Of a stretch of 64,000 bases of DNA, positions 52,230 through 61,679 are shown in pieces. Source of the stretch: Vanilla planifolia (Eukaryota > Streptophyta > Magnoliopsida > Asparagales > Orchidaceae); the NCBI GenBank assembly GCA_023846275.1, contig CM043875.1, positions 1,051,569-1,115,568 of the forward strand, given 5' to 3'. The position numbers were made by a program, and so were the translations under genes. The number at the start of each line of letters is the position of its first letter. Positions within the stretch are counted from its first letter, which is position 1. A model generated the notes under the pieces. The model made no database searches, was not told the origin of the DNA, and saw nothing but the letters and a program-made list of their open reading frames with translations.

Positions 52230-52920
52230 GTTAGATTGCGTATAGAGATTCACTGCAGACGTATCAAAGTCCGTGCTACGTGTTGGTCAAGTCCTACATG
52301 CGGAGTCATGGACATGCTTTCGGGAGACATAGACCCAAAGGGGAAATATTGGGGAAAAAAGAAAAAAAATATTTTAAAAAAAAGTCATGTGCGGGCACAT
52401 GCGCAGGTGCACGCCTTGCGCGTTTATGTCAGTAGGCGTAGGCACTTACCATCGGGCTTTGCACGGTTTACTCTGCGGATGGCTATGCCATAGCACGTGA
52501 TTTGTGGAAGCCGTGTGCGCGGTTATGGAGCCAATCTACTCAAATTTGCAAAATCTTTCAAAAGTGTAAATACATTTTTTTTGTATTTTTAATATTAAAT
52601 TTTTTGTATTAAAAATCGTATTCAACCCTTATATAAAATGATAAGAATGATGAATGAAGTAGAGAAGAATTCTGAATGAATTCGGAAAAATAGAGAAATG
52701 CTGGGAATCAAATCTTTGTGAAATTCAAGAATCCCTTGAAGGGAATATTCTTGAAGAATTTAATCTGTGACAAAATTACTCATTCTCTTTCTTTGCTTTG
52801 CTTCTAGCTATTATCATATTTCCACTTCTGTTGCAACTATTCTGAAATAATATTGACTAACGAGGACTCGAGGTTAGAACACCTCGTAGACAAATCAGCT
52901 CTTGTCAAATAAATGCTAGT
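52230..52920 (+). mobile_element. LTR-like sequence, copy 1 (downstream of ABCG)
   Basis: A GC-richer segment (52230-52550) leads to a TATA-like TATATAAAAT (52630-52639), then GATAAGAATGATGAATGAA at 52640 and a tail ending GAACACCTCGTAGACAAATC near 52900. The same order is found at 57020-57545, offset by about 4685 bp. GC-rich U3, TATA box and ordered tail fit a plus-strand LTR, probably of a gypsy element. The short frame at 52236-52493 is a by-product. No adjoining retrotransposon protein is readable. Confidence 0.55.
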
Positions 52921-54220
52921 TTTTTCCTAAGCAAGTTGTTTTTGAGCACGATCACTATGACTTATTAATTTATACATAATCTTGGACCGGGATCTCTACG
53001 GATCAATATAAAGCAACTGGTGTGTGAGCAATTAGAGTAGACCCAAATTACTTCGAAATTGAACAATAGCATTTTGAGGTCAAAATTTTATTTAATCAAC
53101 ATGCACATTTTGACAATTCTTATGAATGGTTAATGTGGGCTGATACTTTGTAGATAAGAAAACCAAATTTTTTATACTTTTTGTTTCATTGAACTCTCAT
53201 TTGTCTTTTAAAATTAAAAATATATGGTGCTACAATGAAGATGTTGGCTTCTTTCTAAATTGCATTGAACAAAAAGATGTGTTTCTTTTTCCTCACTCAT
53301 TTGTTATTAGCTTTTTTCCTTCGACAATCATTGTTCTATAGCTTTCAAATGTGGCCATGAATACTTCACAATTGGTGTTATGATTTTTTTTGGTAAGCAA
53401 GCAACACTTGGCTATTGTAGTCACTAAAAGTGATCCCATATGGCGTCCCTTTTTGTTCATAATGTATCCCAACACAAAAATCGATGGAAGAATTATACTA
53501 GTAATGGAAGAGGATATGTGCTCCACAAAAAATGAGTTATTTTTATAAGCTCTTTTGATGAATTTTAATGTGATTTATTTTAAATTATTATAAAAATAAA
53601 AATTTACTTTATTATTGAATTTGGAAAGTTGAGGTTTAGAAGCTTTTCAAAGATAATATATGAAAGCAGCAGATTTGGATGAGATTTGTACATGATTAGA
53701 AATGTATGGAAAATGGTCCCTAATCAAGTTGTTCGATGTGATCTTTAATCCAAAATATGCTTGGTGAATAGAGGGCATTAGGTACTCCTTTATGAGGAAA
53801 ATGGATGTTCTTAATTTTGTCTATAGTAGAGGAATTAAATTGTTGATTATGGGGCAAATTGATTAGGCATAGTTGTAGCATATTACTGACGTATTTTAGG
53901 ATTATTTTGGTTTTGTGCCAGTTAAGCTTATATATTATTGAGAGGTCTGATGAGTAGTTTGGAGAGAGGTGGGGATCATCACCTCAATTTTTGGGACACA
54001 ATTGAATGAGTTTCTTTTACAAGGTCGACCAAGTCTATTTTACTTATGCAAAGCTAACTTGTCATCTTATTGTAGTTTCATTGTATTTTCTGCTGAAATC
54101 GTGGGATGTTATAGTTTGATCTGCCTAATCTGTTAAAATTTTTTTCTTTATCACTATTCAGCATACCATTGTAGATATAATTTGAAATACTCCTTGTTAC
54201 AATTTGCCAACTTTGCTACA

Positions 54221-57200
54221 TTATTTCCTGTGGAAATTCAGATGTTTCATACTGAGAAAAAACAAAATAAAGAAAAGCCCAATAAGTACCAAGTGAAGGG
54301 CTACTATGAGATGGAAGTAGCAGCTTTCTATACCAAGGTAATTATTGAGGAACTCTTTCACACTTTGGTCTTCTTGCCCTGGAATTTCTATTAAGCCGGT
54401 ATAGCCACCTAGCTGGGAAAACATTAGACCGTATATTGTCCAAGCAGTAGGATTAGCCCAGTAGTACCATCTCCACCAGACTGGTATCATCTATATCAAT
54501 TGAACAGAATTTTATTTAAAACTGGGTAAACTTTGCTTTTAAATTAATGTTATGTTACCCTAATTTACCTTTCTTGGAATGATGAAGCCTGAAAATACAT
54601 TCCATAAGATAAAGATGAGGAAGGAGATTAAGGCAGCTATCTCTTGTGTTGGCATAAGTGCCACCGTCATCATGCCGAAAAGAGTGAAATAGACAAAGCT
54701 TAAAAGCATAAAGAATGCAAACCATAAGAATTTAGATATTGCTGGCTGAAATCCTGCCATTGTGTATACAATACTTGAAAAGATAAGTACTTGCACCACT
54801 ATGTACGGAATTTCAATGGCGACCTGCATGTGTAGGTGTAATGTTATATTGCTAATCCATTTTCACCAAACTCAAAAGAAGCTGTAATGTTTAATGAAGT
54901 TGCAAAATTATTAAAGTTTCCCCTAATTAGAAAAGCCATATGCTTAATTTAATTTAGGCATTTAAACCAGAAATCATCCATAAAGAAATGAAATAGGATG
55001 ACCATTGTATTTACATCACAGTAAAAAATATTACAGGAGGATGACTGTAAACCATGTCAATATAATAAAAAGTTCCTGAATAATCAATGTTGACATCGGG
55101 CAAGGTGCCAAATTTCCTTAATGCAACTGAATGTAAAAAAACAATAGAAAAAAATGATAAATTTACTTTTTAAACTCTCATGTGCTTAGTATAATTTCAG
55201 GCATGTTGTAATATAAATTTTCCATTTGCCTTGTGTTAATTTTAGTAGCAGGGTCATCTTTATCATTGTTGGTTTATTGTTAATTTCAGGCATGTTGTAG
55301 AGGTATCCATGTTGACAAAATATATGTTTTCTTGCTTGTGTTTTTTCTATTACACAATTAGTTGAAGGAACCATTAATAGATCATATAGTTGATTTAGAG
55401 GCTGTGTATGATTGTGTCATGTGCTGAAAGAGCACCTAGAGCCGACTTTGTCATTTGGTTGGAACCATATATCATGTATATGATGGTCTCCATGCCATAT
55501 AACATAAACATATCATATGGTTAAGTATGCATAATGAGCTCCAAAACGAAGGAATCTTATGGTTTTTCATCTTATTGTATGCAGTGTCAATACTACGTCT
55601 GTCAACCTCAATGTTTGGTAGGGTATCTTGGACACATAAATATGTTATAATTCAATTAGCTAGTTGATTTATGTTTTACTCTCATATATTTTTCCTTTTG
55701 CTTTGAGTTATCCTTTGGGCATGGAGAGTCCATATTTTTCTTGTGTACGTTGAAGCTTTATTGCACTCATTAGCCTTTTGGTTTAACAGGTCTTCTAATA
55801 TATTTATGTAGTAAACTCTTATGAAATTATTTTGAAGGACTTGGTTCAAGGTGGTCATAGAATTATTTGTGTGATTCCAAGCTAGAAACAATTATGTGAT
55901 GTTTTGACATACTTGATTCAGTTTTTGTGTGATTGTGTATCCTTGCAAATATCTTTATGATTTGATAATAGAGTTTTGATGATATCTTCCTTATTCTTAA
56001 TAAGGGTGTTAGATGATTTGGATCTCTAATTAGTCACATGAACTGATTTAATTAAAATCAATTTTAAATGAAGTTAAATGGATGTGGGTTTTGATAGATA
56101 AACCGTTATTATAAGATTATTGGCTTCAACCAAGCTAGAAACAATTATGTGATGTTTTGACATACTTGATTCAGTTTTTGTGTGATTTTGTATCCTTTCA
56201 AATATCTTTATGATTTGATAATAAAGTTTTGATGATATCTTCCTTATTGTTAATAAGGGTGTTAGATGATTTGGATCTCTAATTAGTCACATGAACTGAT
56301 TTAATTAAAATCAATTTTAAATGAAGTTAAATGGATGTGGGTTTGATAGATAAACCCTTATTATAAGATTATTGGCTTCAATCAAGCTCATTTAGGTTCA
56401 TTTAGAATTTAATTAGCAATTAAAAGACTACAAGTTATCAATAGCTATATGGCGATTAATAGTTTCTTCCCCTTTTGCTTCTTCTCCTTCTTCGCTTTCT
56501 GCTTCTTCTCCTTCTTCTTCTTCTCCTTCTTCTTCTACTTCTCCTTATTCTTCTTCTACTCCTTATTCTTCTTCTACTTCTCCTTATTCTCCTTCTTCTT
56601 CTTCTCCTTCTCCTTCTCCTTCTTCTCCTACTCGTTCTTCTTCTTTTCCTTCTTATTCTTCTCCTTCTCGTTCTTCTTCTTTTCCTTCTTATTCTTCTCC
56701 TTCTCGTTCTTCTTCTTTTCCTTCTTATTCTTCTCCTTCTTCTTCTCCTTCTACTTCTCTTTCTTCTTCTTCTCCTTCTTCTCCTTCTCGTTCTTCTTCT
56801 TTTCCTTCTTATTCTTCTCCTCGTTCTTCTTCTTTTCCTTCTTATTCTTCTCCTTCTTCTTCTTCTTTTCTCCTTCTTCTTTTCTCCTTCTTCTTCTTCT
56901 TTTCTCCTTCTTTTCTCCAACTTCTTCTCCTTCTTCTCCTTCTTCTTCTTCTTCTTCTTCTTCCACTAGTCCTCCTTGTTCTTCTTCTTCTCCTTCTTCT
57001 TCTTCTCCTTCATTAAACACAAAAATTGTGAAAAAAATTAGAGGCGACAAAACGACGAAGACTGTTGTAGCAGCACTATGTAACAAGAACTATATGCAAG
57101 CCGGCATGCGGTGGCGTGTGTGGTGGATCGCATGGGAACATTATTGGCCAACGTGAATAGTACCTTGGCGCTGGCAGGCTGCGCATGCTGGCCCTTGCGC

Positions 57201-60200
57201 GATTGGGCCGCTTATGGTGTAGAATTTGCAGAATTTGTTTGTTGAAAAATCACATGTTTTGTGTGAAAAATAAAATATTATGTATTTGTTAATAAAATAT
57301 TGTATCCAAACTTATGTATAAAGGGATAAGAATGATGAATGAAACAATCTAGAACTTTGAAGGGAAACGTTGTTGGGGAATTCAATCTCTTTGTAAAAAT
57401 CCTATTCTCTTTTCGTTCTTCCTTTGTTTCTTACTATTCTCATGCTTCAACTTCTGTTGTTGCAATTTGAAAAACAAGGTATGCTGTCAAGGGCTCGAAC
57501 TGAGAACACCTCGCAGACAAATCATCTAGAATGCTAAAGGAGTTGTAAAACATGCGGCAAGGTACTTTGGGATTGCTAATGCCATTTGTAAGACGAGAGT
57601 TGATGGTTGGATGTTGAGTTGCAATAGCTTATTATGTTTACTATTGTTTGGCATAACTTCTTGATTTATTTGGTAAGTGTATAGTCTTGATATGTTTATA
57701 AGAACCTAGATTCCAAGGTATATGAATTTGTGTAGTTATTTGGGAGGACTTATAGCTAAGGTTTGGTGTCACCAATGGGGTATGTATGTGATGCTTGTTG
57801 AGCTTACTAGTATTAGTTAAGAGAAATTCAAGTAGGTCATCAAGTTGTGTCAATTTGGAGTGGGTGATTAAATAGTAGACAATTTGATTATATGACAAAT
57901 GACTTTATAAAGAGGAGTCGACACATACAATTGTTAAGACAATACGAAGTAAAGAATTTAGATGATGTTGAAAAGAATTAAGTACAGAAGGTTGATCGGT
58001 GTTTATTTGGCGACGAATGTATAGTGTTGTACATTGATGGATCATAATCATTAATTATTGATAATATACACTACATCAATTTAGTTTGAAGAAGGCGTGC
58101 AATGCATGAATTTTAATCCAATTCCATATTATAGATAGTCATGCACGATATTTTGATTGATAAGGCATCAGTGTGGGCTAATAAAGACTATCTTGTGGTT
58201 ACTATTCTAGAATTTCTTAAGTAGGGAATGATGTGTTATATTCTACTTCTTAAGTGTTACTTGGTAGACTATAGATGTATAATAATGTAGTAATGTACAT
58301 TGGTTTTCTTAGCTCTCCTCCTTTTAAGTACAATGATAAAAGCATCGAGTTAAAGCCCAATTAATTCAAGGTTGTGTCAAGTAGTCAAAACAAGGAAACA
58401 TGCACAAATTTAAATGAATAACTTGTGGCAACTTTGGTCCTATCCTCCATACGTGTAGCTCTGCATGGTAATTTAATTGAATCAAAGATGGTTCTAATCT
58501 TGTAACTATTGAAAAACAGTAGGACTAGCTAGTGATGTTGATTAGGGCAAAATTGGAGTTTGAAAAAATATTAACTACTTAAAGTTAAGCATTTTGAGGT
58601 GAATAAATAAGTTCTAAAAGATTGATGACTAATAAGATTGTTCCAGTTGAAATTCATAATTTATTTTTGCTTTGTAATTAATGGTTTCATCATTCCAATT
58701 GATCTGCTCTTTAATATTCTTGTTTTTGTTTTTGTGGCTAGTTTTGAGTTATGGATGTTATAGATTTTTAATTCACAAGTTTTGTTTATTCTGTGCATTG
58801 TATGTGGGAGAATTGTATTAGATTTTTGTTCTACCAAGATTTTCATGGATAAATGTGTTATTTTTGTTATATGTTTCGCTTCTGGAGGTGTTTGTTGCTA
58901 TAACTACTTGGCCACATTGTTTTTTCTTTTTATGAAGGCTTCACTAATTATTGGTGCTGACATAGGAGATGTATGCAATGCTCTACTGTTTTTGTTGTTG
59001 ATCTTTTGTGTTTGGTGGCATTCTATGGATGCTGCTACCATTCATCTATCCACACCTCCTTTACAGAAAGACCGACACCCGAAATTTCCGATTTGACTGA
59101 CAAGCTGTTTTAACCACTTGTCTAGTTGAACCAGTGATGGTAGAGAGTTGATAGATCATCAGACATGCATTGTTGTTTCATTACTCACTAATGTTTGTGT
59201 CAAAATTTTGCATAATGATAATTGGTTTGCTTTCTAGATCTGGTTTGTGACTAATGCTGGTGTATTGTTTTCTTTTGCACTTGACTAAAGCTGAGTATTT
59301 CAAATCAGGGAAGTTTTATGTGGGCTCACTTGTGCCACAAAAATATGCATATCTTGAAAAATATAATACTGTTTTACATTTAGTTGATTTAGTTGCATCA
59401 TTAGGTGGTGGTTTGGGTGCTTTAAGTTAAAATGGGTGGTGATGGGTATAGAGATTACCTTAAGTTTTGTTTTTACTTGTACATGCTTCACTTGAAATGC
59501 ATGGTTATTTTAATGTACCATATAGTGTACATTGCTTACATCACATTAGCCATGCAATGTAGTGTTTGTCATATGGTTACGTCGTCAGTCTATGTCATGA
59601 CAAGGTCATCCAAATACCTCATGTTGTGTTACAGTGCATTATTGTGAGCATAACTGTCTACTAAGTTGCAGTTGGCCAACCGAATTGTGATTTAAATTTT
59701 GTTACTTGATGGACCATAAGCATAGATCACCATTCATTGGGTTGGCCCTAGAGTTTTGTGTTTCTTTTAATACTCCCTAATAGCCTTCTTAACCTAATGG
59801 AGTTATTAATTGTTGTTGTTCATGCAATTTAACTGACATAACATACAATTTATTACTTTATTAATATTAGCAATTTGCCGTAAATGCAAAATTTATATTG
59901 AGTATATGTCAAGCCTTAGAAAAAAATACCTGTGCAATTGTATAAGGCAGAGTGGAATACATTCCTGCCAATCTTTCACGATAAAGTACATTCCTTTCTA
60001 TCCCCACAATGGGCTGTACTATGCTGCAATTTGTGAAGCCTAAAAACATTGTTGAACCATACATGACTCCTAGAATGTTGAAAATGTCTTGTTCTTTGGT
60101 TCTGTTCAAATGCACGGCTTTATGAGCTTTAAAGCGTGTACTAGATGGTGAAGTCAAGTTTTGAACTTACAGATTTGTGCCAATTTGCCAAAAGACGACA

Positions 60201-60786
60201 CCAAAGAGTAAAGATGTTGATAAAGTTGTTATGAACCGAACAATATTATGCTCCGGGTTCTTCCAATAGGACTTTTGTTGTTTCCACATGCATACCAAAC
60301 ATTGAGATTTGAAGTTCAGATAATGTTCTGTGAGAAAACTTTGTTCTTGCTGATGTGTTCGTCTTCCACTGAGCTTCTCTACCATGTCCATGTTTTCTCT
60401 GTTAGACATTTTTTATCAGAGACAATAAAGGAGGTGAGTTGGTATATTGTAGTATTGGAGTTATGACATTCATCTTTTTCATTCGCTTTACCGATATATG
60501 ACAGAGTTTTGGTAGATGACTGCATAATCTATTTGAAGATTGTATTCCATTATGGATGATGTAATATCTAACATCCATGCTGCTGGATTTTGATCTCTTT
60601 GGAACTTGGGTACTTGTGGGATGGCCTGTCTTAGAAGAAGCAATAACTAACTGCATTCCATTCTTTTAGTAACAACAAAAATATGGTGGATTCTGTTTTT
60701 ACCTCAAAATATTGAATCATATACTGAGATGAAGGACCCAGTGGTCCACTAAAAATAAGCTGCCCTCCTCTTTTCATCATTAGTAA
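54221..60786 (-). CDS. Full-size ABCG/PDR transporter, C-terminal six exons (5' part outside the window)
   Basis: Exons on the minus strand: 60786-60703, 60625-60492, 60398-60171, 60101-59930, 54823-54569 and 54490-54221. All junctions are GT-AG and phases match, giving 380 aa and a stop with no internal stop. The segment begins at LLMMKRGGQLIFSGPLG, just after the second ATPase domain of PDR proteins, passes through the NPAAWMLDIT block, and continues with the whole second membrane domain: KNPEHNIVRF, then about six membrane helices, with YRERLAGMYS, SGFIIPR, IPVWWRWYYWANP and the C-terminal HLNFHRK. PDR transporters are plasma-membrane exporters of hormones, terpenoids, waxes or toxic compounds; the substrate cannot be read here. 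No upstream exon was found in 60.8-64.0 kb. The frame looks intact. The 5.1-kb intron (59929-54824) is unusually long and repeat-filled. Confidence 0.9.
55877..56382. repeat. Tandem duplication, 2 x 253 bp
   Basis: The segment starting CCAAGCTAGAAACAATTATG at 55877 is repeated from 56130, almost identical over 250 bp with only a handful of changes. It lies in the long ABCG intron, directly beside the polypyrimidine tract. No coding content. Confidence 0.92.
56464..57011. repeat. 550-bp polypyrimidine tract with a 36-bp minisatellite core
   Basis: Nearly every base is C or T on the plus strand (CTT/CTC units), with rare A or G. A 36-bp unit marked by CG recurs at 56633, 56669 and 56705, with further copies at 56789 and 56822. 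All six frames stay open for long stretches (up to 235 codons), purely because of composition. In the ABCG transcript the tract is purine-rich (GAA/GAG/AAG) and lies within the 5.1-kb intron. Confidence 0.92.
57020..57545 (+). mobile_element. LTR-like sequence, copy 2 (inside the ABCG intron)
   Basis: Same order as 52230-52920: a GC-rich patch with TTGCGCGA, a TATA-like ATGTATAAAG, GATAAGAATGATGAATGAA at 57325 and a tail with GAACACCTCGCAGACAAATC. The two copies have the same orientation and differ by many substitutions and gaps. No retrotransposon protein adjoins it, so a solo LTR or a fragment is the simplest reading. Confidence 0.55.
57546..59929. other. Rest of the long ABCG intron, nothing recognised
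   Basis: About 2.4 kb of AT-rich sequence between the second LTR-like copy and the exon at 59930. Short open frames (for example 58782-59096) resemble no family known to me. No LINE or LTR protein motif is visible. Confidence 0.45.
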
Positions 60787-61098
60787 CTGCATCAAGAAAT
60801 TAAGGATGTTAACATGGTTTCATAAACTTGACAGACTCTACCAATTATCTTGTTCAAGTACATAAATTGTTATGGGAAGTTTTGTTTAAAATTGTATCTA
60901 TTGATTGCTATTTATGTTGACATGATGCTTAGGCAACACTGATGTTTATTAGATCACAAAAAATGATACCATGCCATTAGAGCAACACCCATATTTTTGT
61001 AATAATTTTCTATGTTTTTATATGTACATAAGTCATACTATTAGTTGTATTTTGTAGCAATACTGAGGACTGCTGTATGGGAGATCTTCTATTGGATG

Positions 61099-61660
61099 AT
61101 TTTTTTTTTTTTTGATCAAAAAGTGGCCTAGGCCTACATTATACAACCCACTATGGGGGTTTAAAAGCAAAGTCAGCTAGTAAGAGCTTAAGTAACGGCT
61201 TGGGTAGGGACATTCCCCTTTCCCAGGACATATCAGACGAGCATGCAAATTTTGCCATCCAATCTGTAGGGGCATTGCCTTCCCTCAAAACATGAGTGAG
61301 GCGAAAAGCAAGCAGCTTTCTCACAAAGTGGAGAGCATCAGAAACAATACCACCCTCCAAAGGGCAACGAACCCATTGCATTCCCTTATGTAATGCGAAA
61401 GTAGAATCAGTCTGGATCTCAACCGCAGGATATTCCTTTAGTTTAGTCATGATAAACACCATAGCTTCCATAACAGCCTGAAACTCTGAGGCGTCACTTG
61501 CCTGTGAAATGAAACCTCTCCCCACAACATGCATGGGCCTACCCTTATGATCGCGAACGACCAAGCCAATACCAGCCTTCTCGTTTCTCACTGCAGCGTC
61601 GCAATTGATCATTATCCATCCCGTACTAGTCATCATGGTCACAATTGGCAACTATTGGGG
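61099..61660 (-). mobile_element. 5'-truncated LINE with RNase H domain and poly(A) tail
   Basis: On the minus strand a 160-codon frame (61651-61151) encodes an RNase H-like domain of the plant LINE type: INCDAAVRNEKAGIGLVVRD at the start with the first catalytic Asp, then EFQAVMEAM with the Glu, IQTDSTFAL with the second Asp, and HVLREGNAPTDWMAK with the His and the last Asp. A short 3' region follows and then a 14-base A tail (T run at 61100-61113 on the plus strand). A stop codon lies directly upstream of the frame and no reverse transcriptase is present, so it is 5'-truncated. It lies just upstream of the first visible ABCG exon, probably in an intron of that gene. The open frame suggests a recent insertion. 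Confidence 0.82.
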
Positions 61661-61679
61661 GGGCCCTTGTGGTTTTTGT

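Noticed and set aside
52236..52493. Plus-strand 85-codon frame in a GC-richer patch
   Set aside because: It falls in a repeat that recurs at 57.0-57.5 kb without preserving the frame, so it is more likely LTR sequence than a gene.
56449..57156. Plus-strand 235-codon Phe/Ser-rich frame and Arg/Lys-rich minus-strand frames
   Set aside because: Pure products of the polypyrimidine tract; all frames stay open because CTT, CTC and their complements contain no stop codon.
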